Below the pieces are notes generated by a model. That model saw only the letters and a program-made list of their open reading frames with translations, made no database searches and was not told the DNA's origin. Positions 13,045 through 24,626 of a stretch of 64,000 bases of DNA are shown here, in pieces. The stretch's first letter is position 1, and every line of letters starts with the position of its first letter. The position numbers were made by a program, and so were the translations under genes. The stretch is from Siphlonurus alternatus (taxonomy: Eukaryota; Arthropoda; Insecta; Ephemeroptera; Siphlonuridae), in assembly GCA_949825025.1 (NCBI GenBank), contig OX463781.1:34923537-34987536 (forward strand). The letters are read 5' to 3'.

Positions 13045-15657
13045 AGGGAGGTATAGAAATTTTTGTCTAAGCCACGACACAATGCATAAGAATGATTTTT
13101 TCAATTTTATATTTTATTGGAAATTTCCATCAAGTGAATATCATCAATACCCTATCTCTACGGTCTGGTTGAACCTGGTAAGGTGCCTGGTAACAAACTT
13201 GGCCATCTGCAGGTACAATTTAACATTATATCCGTACCAGCCTGGCTGGTAAGAAATGGTCACTCTGCATAGCCTGGCTGGTAAGATTTTACCTGGTGTG
13301 CTGGTATGGGATACCAGGTCTTACCTGGCAAGCTTAGATCAAAATTTCCCTCCCCCTCCTCCTGCCTTAAAATATGCTGTTTGCTAATTTTTTTTAGTTT
13401 CAAAAATCATTTTTTAATTTTCTATATACGAAAAAGTACAGAAAAAATAAATTTAAAATTTTTATTTGGTACTTAAATAATACATTCAAAACTTGTTTTG
13501 ACTTATGCAGTGCTGACATCTGAGAGGTGGGGGATATGCGGGTAAAATGGCGGCCACAGAAATCAAATATAGAACTAAATTTAAGGAATGAAAGGAAACT
13601 TTTTAAAGGGACTCTTCTTGCATCTCTTCCATCCATAAAACTGTAGTCTGGGATCTTTCAATGGCTCACAGTATGCCAATTCCTGCAGGGCACAGTACAT
13701 TAAACATTAAAACTTTGATCCAAAATGTTGTGGCAATTTTGATTCTGATCATTCAATTCGATCTTTGAAATAAATACAAAAAAAAAAACATGAAGGTATT
13801 GCTTTTATTAAATATTTGATTTTAAATTGAATGATGAGAAACATAAAATTTTCAAAATAAAAATATGTACTTACCATGCAAGGAAAATAAAGAAGAGCAG
13901 GAAAAACAAACAGCTGGCATTGTGTCTGCAATCGTGCAATGATCTGCAGTTGACTTATGGTTTTTCCTTGATTATGGGTTTCTGTGAGCACAAAAGTAAA
14001 TCATTAATACCTACACCTAAGCAGTATGATTTATTTATTACTGTTAAGATGTTTTTTTACCTCCAAAGTCACTTTATAACACAATTTTCACAGTAAAACA
14101 GGTCATTTTCACGGTTGTTGACATCTTCAATCACTTCCATATGTTTTGCTATGATGCTTCAGGGCCGTCCCATGCGCACGGTGCATACGTTTAATTTTTT
14201 CTGCTCTATTATAGAGTTTTCCGTAAATTAATAGCCATGGCTTAGAAAAGCTGCGCAGAAACGAGTTTTAAATGTTAGTAGTCTACTGCGCAAGGCTCTG
14301 CAAAGTGTGCATGATAAAAAAGCTTGAATCCAAATGAAGCTGCGCAAACGCTAGGTGACTAATCTGCGCGCAGTCAATAGCAACTTTGTATGCTTTATGA
14401 ACAAAGATACGAACTTCTACCCCAGATTGCTTGCGAATTGCAGTGTTTAAAAATTCTTTTAATACGTTACTGCAACCGGTTTGGCTTGTAGTATTGCAAA
14501 TAAATATTAAATTTGAGATAAGATAAAAAGCAACGTTCTCGCTAATGTTGAACAAAAACTCTGCTCCGGTAGGGGCCCCTCGTGCAGCAAAACAGCTGTT
14601 TTGAGCTCACTAAGTGACGTCACCTTGGGTGTTTTTGGCCAAAATGCGCAGATCAGTCCAAATTCGTAGGGCTGATGGACCTATCTATTATAGTTGTATC
14701 ATGATGATGCTTCACTTTTTCACCACCAGGTGTCAGTGACTACTAAAAAGGACTGAAAATTTATATTAATTTTTAAATAAATTATTAATTAAAATAAATC
14801 AATTCATTCCATAATTAATGTGCAAAAAAATTGTTTTTTTTTTTTTTTTTTAGTATCTTGGTAAATTCTCATCAACAGTCGATCCACACACAGTATGAAA
14901 ATTAAATTATATAATTAATCTATATTTACAATGTATATCAATAAATTATTTAAATAATTTATGTATAAATTATAAATATAATATAAAATATTATTATATT
15001 ATAATTAATATGTTAAATTAATAATATTTAAAAAATAATAGCAATTTAGTATATAGTTACAAGATCTTCTGGTAAATCATACCAGGCAATACCAGACAGT
15101 GGCTGGTATTGCCTGGTATGCCCTGGTTCGGCTTATCAGCATTTCATGATGGCTGGTAAGAACAGGTACGGCTTACCAGCACTGCTGGTTTAGTGCTTGT
15201 AAGAGTCTACCAGCCACCTTACCAGGTTCAACCAGACCGTAGAGATAGGGTATCAAGAGATGTTATTTTTCTGTAAAGTTTTTTACTTATATTTTTTATT
15301 CAAAATTTAATTAATCGAAAAGTAGTGATTTCATTTCACGTAGTATTATATATGCATACTATTATAAGTGCATACAAAATATATTCCGCAGAAAAATGCT
15401 GTTTTGTGAATGCGATCGAGAAAAAGGGGCATGGAGTTGCAAAATCATTTGCGTCCATACATTTTCGTAAATATTCACAACCACATTCCTATGAATTTTT
15501 TATTTTTTTAATGATAAAATTTTTAAAAAATGTCCCTTTTTTAAATTCTATCCGAAAGCGGTACATTTAGGCGTCCCGAGAACCTCTTTGGGGACACCGG
15601 GACATGATACTCTAAAACGGTACTGTACCGGTCAAAACGGTACGTCTGGTCACCCTA
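11850..15657. mobile_element. Non-autonomous hAT element, 3.8 kb, with 8-bp TSD
   Basis: The left TIR TAGGGTGACCAGATATCTTG is matched by the inverted right end, whose reverse complement starts TAGGGTGACCAGACGTACCG. Perfect 8-bp duplications AAGTAGGA lie immediately outside (11842-11849 and 15658-15665). An 8-bp TSD with a TAGGGTG-type TIR is diagnostic of the hAT superfamily. The subterminal CAAAACGGTAC motif is present at both ends. No recognisable transposase remains; reading frames inside (for example 15325-15570) show no hAT dimerisation or catalytic motifs. A second element is nested at 13150-15250. Confidence 0.88.
13150..15250. mobile_element. Nested TIR element with CCTGGTA/TACCAG subterminal repeats
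   Basis: CCCTATCTCTACGGTCTGGT continuing into TGAACCTGGTAAGGTG at 13150-13185 is repeated in inverted orientation at 15216-15250. Both ends are rich in short CTGGTAAG or TACCAG repeats for about 180 bp (13150-13340 and 15065-15225). Flanks read CAATA on the left and TATCAA on the right, so the duplication is TA or, with a shifted boundary, TCAA. Subterminal motif arrays are typical transposase-binding sites. No transposase is recognised. It sits wholly inside the 3.8-kb hAT element and is therefore younger. Confidence 0.78.
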
Positions 15658-18059
15658 AAGTAGGAATACATCTGATAAAGGATACATTCAGACTATTTGT
15701 AAAAAACTAAGCGTATAAATTATCGTCTATAATAAAATTTGTCATCAAATTCCAATACTAAATCTAATAATAAATCTTGTACAACAAATGCCTTGGCTAA
15801 ATCTATGGCAATTAAGTCCCCTAATACCCCTAATATATAATTATAGAGCTTAGTAGAATATACTATGACTGTTTTAAAGTAATTTGATCTATGAGATTTC
15901 ATTAGGATCTATCAGATCTATGGGACAATCAAATGTACGATTTTTCTAAAAATGTTTATAGAAAAACAAATGATATAAAATTTGCAATTATTAATAATTA
16001 TTTTAATCAACATCAATATGATACATGGTTAATACTTTTTCTGATAATATATATATATCACATGTATTGTCTTTTAAAATTTAAAATGTATAAATTATAT
16101 TTATAATTTGTAATAGCTCAACAGTTTTTTAACAATGCGTACAATGCGTACATTATAGTTTTTTTTACATATATATATAATATACAACTTATTGCTGAGA
16201 ATTTTCTTTTTCGTTTATTGATTATTTTTCCATCTTCAAGGAGTTTTAATATGCAAAATTATTTGTCCAATTTTTTTTTTTTTTTTTTTTTAATTAGCAC
16301 CTAGGTTTCATAAATAAACTTCATTCACAATCTCTTTTATGCGTGACATTATATTGTGATGTTTCAATTTGGAAGGAAAACCACCAACTTCAAACTTTTC
16401 TTTGTATTCATCACATTATATATTTCTATAGACTTGTAATGCGCAGTTCCTCCAATTTTAGGTTAAAAATCTTTTGCCCCAGATTTTCGCAAGCAATTTG
16501 CCACTCGACGGGAAGTGCTTGAGGGAGGGCAAATTCAAACACAAGCAGTGAAAGTCATCTCCCTCAATCTTTTCAACAATTTTAGGCCACTCATGTTTGT
16601 CAATACACATACTGTACCTTAAAAATCAAAATGAACAGTATTATATAACTTTCTAATCTTGCTTTTTATTCATAATTGTGGATATTAATTCACAAAAGAC
16701 TTAATTGACATAGATCAGATTTTTTTAACAAAACTCCCATCACTGCTCTCCCAAGAAATTCAAACTATCATTAAAAATTTAAAACAAATCACAACATTTT
16801 TCTATACATATAAACTCCTACTAATATGTTTTATTTTATTATGAAGTTTGAGAATGGACATGGCAACCTGCATGGAAAAATTTTATTGTAGAAATGAATA
16901 GAGGGTACAAAATTATGCTACTCCGAATTTTTTCAGATTTTTTTGAGAAAATAGTCTATTTTTAAATAATTATTGAAAGTTCTGTAAGTTAAGTTGGCAC
17001 CCTTGAATCCTTAATAAAAAGGATGGGAACTAGACACCTATTGAGTATTGACACCTCCAGGGGGCGTGGCCGCACTTTCAATAATTATTTAAAAATATTT
17101 CTAGGTTTCAAAAAAATCTGGAAAACTTCAGAGTAGCATTATAATTTTGTACCCACTATTCATTTCGGTAATAAAAAAAAATTCATAAAGGTTGTCCATT
17201 AAGCAAAATATTAATTTAAATGTAATGATTTATTTAAATTCTAGAGCTATACATATCATTGTTGATAAAGAATTAAAACTGAAGGATGAAATACAATTAC
17301 TATACTGTTTGTAGCTTTCATTGAATGTAAACCACTTGTAAAAAAAAAAAAAAAAAAAAAAAATGCGAATGTTTGCACGAAATAAAAAAAGTCTTATTTT
17401 AAGAACCAACGCAGAGGTACATTATGAAGTGTGTAAAAATAGATTTTTAAGTTTACGTTATTCGGGTTATAGAATCCTATTTTTGGCATGCTGTGTTATA
17501 AATAGATTATTGCTTCCCAAAATAAGTTAGTTGTTTACCAAAGGTTTTCTCTGTAACTACTTCTCAATAATAAACTGTTTATTATGTTTCAATATATAAC
17601 GTCAAAATTACTTACCTTGGCATATAAAGAAACCATCATAGCAATATAAACTGTTTACTTCTGTTGGCCGTAATAAGGATAATTTCACTGTAATTTCTGT
17701 TTAAATTAGATCTCAGAGACCATATTATAAAAGCATATTTATGACAATTTCGCAGTCAAAAAGCTATAGAGAAACATCGCATCTAGCATCACTACTTGTG
17801 GAAAATAAATTTCAAATCACAGATTTTTTTTTTAAAAGCAGTGAAAGTGGTACTAATATAAGTAGTTTTAGTATTACTAAATAATTAATTGTGTTTATAA
17901 AGTGTTAATGCTAATTTGAAATTTAAGTCTTTGATCATATATTTTATACACTGCGTGTATTAATGCCTTTGTATTCAAACCTTCATTTATTTTAAGGTGT
18001 TGTTTGCTTGTTTTCACCAATATTCCATTCACAGAATACCCCCCTCTATTAATGAGTTA
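15658..18059. other. AT-rich intergenic DNA apart from one MITE
   Basis: No gene is recognised. The stretch contains the hAT target duplication at its left edge, a TA-rich run near 16040, poly(T) and poly(A) runs (about 16267-16290 and 17340-17362), and the family A MITE at 16853-17200. Confidence 0.6.
16853..17200. mobile_element. MITE family A copy 3
   Basis: AATGGACATGGCAACC on the left is mirrored by GGTTGTCCATT on the right. The core motifs GTAGAAATGAATAGAGGGTA and ATGCTACTCCGAATTTTTTC also mirror. Like the copy at 1018, its centre carries a CCTCCAGGGGGCGTGG stretch and a GTTAAGTTGGCACC segment, but in the opposite orientation. Confidence 0.85.
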
Positions 18060-19750
18060 ATTTTACTACGCTGAAACGTCTGTCGTCAATTTCGCGCACC
18101 AGCGCCGCCTTTGCCGGGGCCCTTAAAAATAGAGGGACCCACTTTTCATGTAGACCACCTCGGGGGGTACCTCTGAGCCGATTTTGAGCGTCCCGGAATT
18201 TTTTTTCGGGCCAGGAAAATTACCCAAAAGTGCAAACTCGCGATGTGTCAAAGATGTTGTGGAGAAAAGGTGAGATATGGGTCCCCCCATAAAAAAATCG
18301 GGATTTCCGAATCTCCAAAAAAAATTTCGAAAAAGTCAAAAAATTTTGGGTTTTTCGCGATTTTTCGGAGAAAAATCGCCTTAAAAACCTCGAAAGTTTC
18401 GAAATGTTTCATTTTTACGTCAGAAATGAAAAATAGACAAAATTTCACATAAAATGGGCATACTGAAAAATTCCGCAAAATTAGGGGCCGTTTCGGCCCC
18501 GCGTCCCGGAAAAGGGTCTTTCCGGGACCCATATATCTATTAGAACGGTGCGCGCTAGCGCACCGCTTCAATGAGACGAAATGGGCCTAAAAATCATGTG
18601 ACTCAGGTCCATTCAAAAAAATTCGAAAAAAGTCATTATTTTGGGGGGCGCAAAATTTTGAATTTTCAGCATAGGGACATGCGGGTTAAAAGGGGTCATT
18701 TTCGGACCCCACAGCTCAAAAAGTTACAGAGATAGCTCGATTCTGAAAGAAAAACGCTAGCTGGGTTTGTTTCGGACTACAAAACTGCTATCTTGAAAAT
18801 TTCGAATTTTGAGTTCCGATTTTCAAAATCCCGGTTTTCCGGGACACGTACTCAAAAATCGGGCGAACCAGGAACTTTTGATACACCGAGACCAAGAAAA
18901 AATTGTGCGCCATGGTTTTTTACACCTTCTATTAAATTTTCAAAACGATCGAATTATTTTTCGCGAAGTTATGGCGCCCGAAAATCGAATTTTATATTCG
19001 CCTCATTTCCCCATAAGGATTAACCCGGGAAATTTCACCCGAAAATGAAATTTTCGAATCTCGGGTTTTTAAATTTTTTTCCGAAAAAAAGCAATTTTTC
19101 ACGAGGAATCCGAATATGGCCTCAGAATTGAGCTACGACGAAAATTAAAATTAGGAAAAAATCTTGAAATTTTTCAAAACCTGACTTTTTTCAAAAAACC
19201 GTTAATAACTCAAAAAGTTGGAATTTTAGCGCTTTTTCGTGGGCACCGTTGGAAAGCCAGTAAAATTTGGCTCTAGAAAAATGATGTTCAAAAAACACGG
19301 GACCATACAAAAAATCACAGAAAATTGCAAAGTTGAGAAATTTTGTGATTTTCGTCATTTTCCAGGTAGAGCAAATTTCCGGGTTATTCTTTTTTCCGTA
19401 ACTTTTTTTTTTTTGATTTCTGGGCAAAACGGTGACGGCTCCCCGCTCCAGGCTAGGCTGCCCCAAACCTACTTTTTGACGAGCTTTCCAACGGCGGGCT
19501 CAAAAATAAGATCCGACTTATGGTTCGTGACTTATGGCACGTTTTTGGAAATGCACTTTTCCTCGGCGTCCCGGAAAAAAAATCCGGGACGCCGAATTTT
19601 GGGAACCATTTTTTCTGGACCCAAATTTTGTGCTCTTTCCATTGGTGCCATAAGATTTGCCATAAGTCCCATAGGAGCCGAGATAATGGAGGGGGAAAGT
19701 AAAGACAATTTATTTTTATGGCTCTTATTTGGTTTATGTATTATATAATT
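18060..19750. repeat. Unrecognised repeat-like block of distinct composition
   Basis: Composition changes abruptly from the flanking AT-rich DNA to a TTTCGAAA/CCCGGAA-rich texture with many TCG and CGA words. Internal inverted words such as CCGTTGGAAAGC (about 19246) and GCTTTCCAACGG (about 19483), plus short hairpins, suggest satellite or transposon DNA. The longest frame, 19239-19748 on the plus strand (169 codons), overlaps an open frame on the other strand and has no recognisable domain or biased codon use, so I do not call it a gene. Confidence 0.5.
19563..19595. repeat. Perfect GC-rich hairpin
   Basis: TCGGCGTCCCGGA and TCCGGGACGCCGA form a 13-bp perfect stem around an A7 loop. It lies inside the unrecognised block and its role is unknown. 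Confidence 0.7.
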
Positions 19751-19780
19751 GTAATAGCATTATATTTACATATTTCTCGA

Positions 19781-20130
19781 TGCGCCCGCTGCCATAACAT
19801 GAAATCTTATGGAACTAGCGTTGCCAAACTTTGATATAAGAGGCATTGGATGTACCTGCACCTGTCCTGCTGTATTTCAAGCTTCCATCAATCATATTTC
19901 GACACTTTTAAGCGAGTATCTTTGATCCGAGCGCCATTTCAGTCCACTTTTGCATGCGCCCGCTGCCATAACATGAAATCTTATGGGACTAGCGTTGCCA
20001 AACTTTGACATAACATGCATGGGATGTGCCTGCACCTATCTTGCTATGTTTTAAGCTTCCATCAATCATCTTTCGAAACTTTTAAGCGTGGATCTTTGAT
20101 CCGAGCGCCATTTGAGTTCACTTCTGCATG
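19781..20130. repeat. 174-bp tandem duplication (two units)
   Basis: TGCGCCCGCTGCCATAACAT starts at 19781 and again at 19955. The two units match nearly throughout, including AGCGTTGCCAAACTTTGA, AAGCTTCCATCAATCAT and TTTGATCCGAGCGCCATTT, with scattered substitutions. It is non-coding and lies just left of the 515-bp satellite. Confidence 0.85.
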
Positions 20131-20289
20131 CTAAAACCACCCTCCATTCGTCTTCAATTTTCAGCGAGGCTGCGGTAGCAGCCGAGTTCCATTGAAAATG
20201 ACCTGTTAGTGCTGGCTAACCTTCATGTAGCCAAGAATTTTAAAACATGTGCCAGAATGAAGCAATTTCTATATGCTAAGATGTAATTT
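20131..20289. other. Short spacer between tandem duplication and satellite
   Basis: It includes a hairpin-like GCTGCGGTAGCAGC and no coding sequence. Confidence 0.4.
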
Positions 20290-20830
20290 TTATATATTAT
20301 GCATGCAATTTCCTATGTGAAATGCATATAAATATGAAACTATCGCTGCCACGGCTTCACAAATTTAAAGTATGATAATGTTATGATGTGGGCATGTAAT
20401 AGCCTCTATTTGAGAACTTTTAAGCCAATAAACACGCCTCCATCACGTTTCTTTCTATGGAAATTACTGTACTTTTATAGCTTTTGGATGACATGCGGCG
20501 CCGGCTTTCGAGAAGGCGTGAAACATCATAGGCTTATGAAAATCACCATGAACCTTCATTTTAATGTCCTCTAACATAAAAATTTCAATTTGCGAAAATC
20601 GGATAAAAATTGACCGTTTTTCGCGCGAATTTCGAATTTTTTTCAAAATTTCATGATGTATACTATGCAATAATATAGCAAAATCGACAAAAGAATAAAA
20701 TTTTGAGATGAGCATCATTTCCCACTATATTGACCGCGCTGAGTCAGAATTTTCAAGAATTTTTAGTCTCCGACAAAAATTGGAGCCAGGGGAGCCAAAT
20801 CACCTGTTTTTCTTCAATATACATACAATA

Positions 20831-22031
20831 TCCCAGTGACCACATGGACATCCCGGGGACCTTGCGAACATCCCCGCAAGATCCCCCAACATCCCTGAAC
20901 GTTTTACGTGCTAGTTTTCAAAACCCTTTAACATTAAACATGTTTTCCGTTATCTAAAAAAGGTTTTAGCTACACTCCGAAAATAATTTTCTAGGTTTTT
21001 TAATATTTTTATGAAGGTCTCTCAGAACATCCCCTGGGGATGCAACACGGCTGTCCCTTGAACATCCCCGGGGGACTTTGAAAGGACCCTTTAGTCAATG
21101 TTTTCATTAAAATCATAATATGTGCTGTTCATTATTATGTACTGATTTTAAAAATATACAAATATAGTTAATAATATTTAAAATATTATATGAAAATATT
21201 AATATTTAAAATAAGACGTGAAATTTTACTTAATATTAAAGTGCGTAATTTGCTTCGAAAAATAACTTTTTTAATAAAATATCCTCGTAGAAAAAAATAT
21301 CTATGAAAAATAAACAAGGTCCCATCAAAGTCCCCCGGGGATTTTAGAGGGACGCTTGAACGTCCCACAAATGTCCTCGGAGGGACCTTTAAAAAATTCT
21401 AAAAAATTAAAAATATTTTTTTTTTAAATGTTGAAGTCTGTTAACAATTAGAGATGCTTTTGAGCGTTGCAATTTATAATTAATTAATGTATAAACATGT
21501 TTTTTTGAAATTATAAAATTTTATTTTAATTTATTTTTAAAAAATTTAAATCTCAATATATTTAATGTTGTATTAAATAATAACAATCTCCCAATGTACC
21601 AGTTTGCTTAAAAAAATAAAAAAACGCAACTTCGCTCGTAATATTAAAATATTATACAACACCCAAAACTTTACAATTTATATACCCAAATAAACCACAC
21701 CTTAGTAACGAAGAGCAATGTCCAAGTTGTCTACGACGTCGTCTATCAACCAAAAGGTCCGAGTTCGATTCCCGACGCATCCAAATTTTTTATTTGGTAA
21801 TCTTGTAGTCCTCATTCTAAAAGACCCTAAACTTCTTTAATATAAATTTTAAGATGTATTAATATTTAATTGGCAAGTGAAAATTAGGGAACATCCCCGA
21901 GGGATGTCCACAAGACGTCCGCAGGGACGTCCTTTTTTTATGGTCATGGGGGATGTCCTTGGGGACGTCCAACGGGGACCTTAGAGGGATGTCCCCGGGG
22001 CGTCCCGGGGACGTCCATGTGGTCACTGGGA
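20831..22031. mobile_element. 1.2-kb TIR element in satellite unit 1/2, TA duplication
   Basis: The left end TCCCAGTGACCACATGGAC is exactly mirrored by the right end, where GTCCATGTGGTCACTGGGA finishes at 22031. TA occurs immediately outside both ends, and comparison with the uninterrupted unit near 27690 (AATATACTATG) confirms that the precise empty site contains a single TA. Subterminal regions are full of GGGGACNTCC-type repeats in opposite orientations at the two ends. No transposase is visible. The TA duplication suggests a Tc1/mariner-like (or other TA-specific) non-autonomous element. Confidence 0.87.
21700..21784 (+). repeat. Possible tRNA-like (B-box) sequence
   Basis: GAGTTCGATTCCCGACGCAT resembles a pol III B box and T-arm, but the T stem pairs poorly, and I cannot build a D-arm/A-box or an acceptor stem. 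It may be a decayed tRNA-derived SINE head inside the 1.2-kb element. It is not called as a tRNA gene. Confidence 0.25.
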
Positions 22032-23492
22032 TACTATGATTTCTGCATGAAAATATGAAACTATCGCTGCCACGGCTTCACAAATTTAATGTATGATAAT
22101 GTTACGATGTGGGCATGTAATAGCCTCTATTTGACAACTTTTAAGCCAATAAACACGCCTCCATCACGTTTCTTTCTATGGAAATTACTGTACTTTTATA
22201 GCATTTAGATGAGATGCGGCGCCGGCCCTGGACAAGGCATGAAACATCACAGGATGATGAAAATCACCATGAACCTTCGTTTTAATGTCCTCTAACACAA
22301 AAATGTCGATTTGCGAAAATCGGATAAAAATTGACCGTTTTTCGCGGGAATTTCGAATTTTTTACCAAATTTCATGATGCATACTATGCAAAAATATAGC
22401 AAAATCGACAAAAAAATAAAAATTTGAGATGAGCATCATTTCCCACTATATAGAGGCTTCAAGTCAGCTGATTTTGGCGGTGTTCCCACTTCCCCATCCT
22501 TTACTATGGGACGACGTCTAAAAAGCTGTTAAAGAAATTTAACTCGTATATTTAAGTGATATATTCACAAACTAGATATGAATATTAGTCTAATTCACTA
22601 GTTTGTAGTAAGAAACAACATATAATTATGCCGTAGGATTAAATTAAAATTTGATTTTTAAGTGCTGGCGCCACACCGCACATGTGTGCGACGTTGCCAT
22701 ATCAACAAACATGGCGCCGCCGGCCTATAGCAGCAGGGCGCAGGGCCTATAGCCATATTTCAGACGTTTCTGGAGTTACGTCAGTAAATCACAAAATGTT
22801 AATATGTTTTGAAAAGTAAAAGCAATAAAAATATCAACATTGAAGAATGTTTTTACTGTGGGAATGAAGACTCAATTATTGTCATCAGGTAAGTCTTAAA
22901 AATAAGCGTAAATAAATTTATAAAGTAGGGTGTTTATTGATCTTGAGGTTCATGTGCATTGAAAATATGCATAATTATGCATACTATAACCAGCAGTCAT
23001 TGATTTATTGATAGATATTTTGATTTGCTAACTGATTTGATAATATGGACATAGAAACAGGTATATTAGTAATCAATTAATCCTACAACGTGAACACTTT
23101 CTGATCCAGCTTTCTTTGTTTGAGTCTGGAGGCTGGTGTATAATATACTGTATGCAAATGCATGCTCCGAGTAAGGCACTTTTATGTTCATTATCTCGGA
23201 ATGCACTGCATTTATATTGTATGCATACTAGGCATACACTTTCTCAGTGCTCAGTGCTATTCTCCCATTATGTCAATTATAGGAGAATAGCCCTGCACCA
23301 GCTACACTGCATTGTGGGTAGGACCATTATGCATACCTTTTTGACTCCTTTTAATTTTTTGCACCAAAAATGGCAATAATAATATATGCCTTTTACCTAG
23401 CTTATATGCATGTATGCATACAGTATTGTAATAAAGTTTAAGAAATTTGGAGTAACATTACTTTTTTTATCATGATATGATCCATATTGGTA

Positions 23493-23766
23493 AAGGTGCT
23501 TTCACATATTCGAAAATCGCTACGGAGTTCCGTAGCTATGCCGTAAGCCTTTCACATATTCTCGTTCATCTGCGGCAGCTACGGCGGAAAATCATGTGAA
23601 TGCCGTAGCAAAATCAAACTCATCTTGATTTTGCTACGGAGTTCCGTAGAACGTGCCGCGAGGTGCTACGGAATAGCTACGGTGCGCCGCAGCAAAATCA
23701 ACACATTTGCTACGGAGTAGCTACGGAGCGTTTCCGTAGCGATTTTCGAATATGTGAAAGCACCTT
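23493..23766. mobile_element. MITE family B copy 1 (AAGGTGCTTTCACA-ended)
   Basis: AAGGTGCTTTCACATATTCG with AAAATCGCTACGGA at the left is exactly mirrored at the right, flanked by TA on both sides. The interior repeats GCTACGGA and TCCGTAGC many times in both orientations. A TA target and repetitive TIR-derived interior fit a non-autonomous TA-specific DNA transposon. Confidence 0.85.
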
Positions 23767-23850
23767 TATATATTAAATTCATATTCGTCAACACTGAATT
23801 GTGAATACAGTAGGTTTTCTACGCTTGACTTCCTTGTGCATTTCGACACA

Positions 23851-24066
23851 AAGGAGCCTTCACATATTCGAAAATTGCTACGGAATCATGCCTAACATGT
23901 TGATTACGCCTGGTGATTTGCTGCGGCACTCAGTAAAAAATCAAAATGACTTTATTTTTTCTACGGTAGATACAGTATTCACAATTTTTTTTTTTTTGCC
24001 ACAACAGCCGCAGTCGAACGGACTTAAATCTGTAGCAATTAAATTTTGAATATATGAAAGCACCTT
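23851..24066. mobile_element. MITE family B copy 2, diverged
   Basis: The left end AAGGAGCCTTCACATATTCG with AAAATTGCTACGGA and the right end TTGAATATATGAAAGCACCTT are diverged versions of the 23493 element TIRs. No target duplication is detectable. It lies 84 bp from copy 1. Confidence 0.7.
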
Positions 24067-24338
24067 TTTTAAAGCCGATCACAATAGCAGCATTGCTACC
24101 GTTTTTTAAACAGACCAAATCTTTATTGCTATTATGATGTTTTTAAAATATGACAGTTCAGTATGCTTATTAATTGTAAGTTAACCATTTTTGCATTTAC
24201 GTGACGTCAGAATTTTATTACTTTTAAATTTTTTATTTAGTATCTTTTTGCATGGTGAAATTTTTTATTATCATCTCATAATGTATTTATTGTTTGGTTT
24301 ACAGAAAAACTGAGAGACACCAAAGAATTGGGCGTGGC

Positions 24339-24522
24339 CAGGGGCGGATCCAGCTCGTGGCTCTAGGCGGGGCGGTGCCCTTTACCGCAATGTTAAAATT
24401 TGGAGTGGCAGGGGGTGGGGGGGGGCGATGGGTGGGGGTTGGTAACACCTTCAATTTTGAGACCTTTTGGGGGGGGGACCATACGCCACCATCGCCCCCC
24501 CCACCCCTTGGATTCGCGCCTG
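24339..24522. mobile_element. hAT-type MITE, CAGGGGCGGATCCAG-ended
   Basis: CAGGGGCGGATCCAG at the left mirrors CTTGGATTCGCGCCTG at the right. The interior is G-rich then C-rich, so it folds back. It is the same family as 41174-41345, which has a perfect 8-bp duplication. The flanks here do not match. The proline/glycine-rich frames on both strands are artefacts of this composition. Confidence 0.7.
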
Positions 24523-24626
24523 ATGGGACGAGGAACGTGATATATTGAGACGTGGCTGTTGTTTCTGCAGAAGGTTTGGTTGCTAGGATACCGTCCAAAA
24601 TTCCTTCTATCATCGCGAATATTTAA

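Noticed and set aside
19239..19748. 169-codon plus-strand open frame
   Set aside because: No recognisable domain, overlapping open frames on both strands, and location in a repeat-like block; not supportable as a gene.
20383..20574. 63-codon frame repeated almost identically at 27257-27448
   Set aside because: The similarity is explained by the 515-bp satellite; other units break the frame.
21700..21784. tRNA gene
   Set aside because: Only a B-box-like word is present; the T stem, D arm and acceptor stem do not form.
22800..22890. Possible coding exon ending at CATCAG|GTAAGT with a CFYC motif
   Set aside because: No upstream ATG in frame, too short, and no following exon could be identified.
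24294..24613. Gly- and Pro-rich frames on both strands
   Set aside because: They are translations of the G/C-run interior of a hAT-type MITE.
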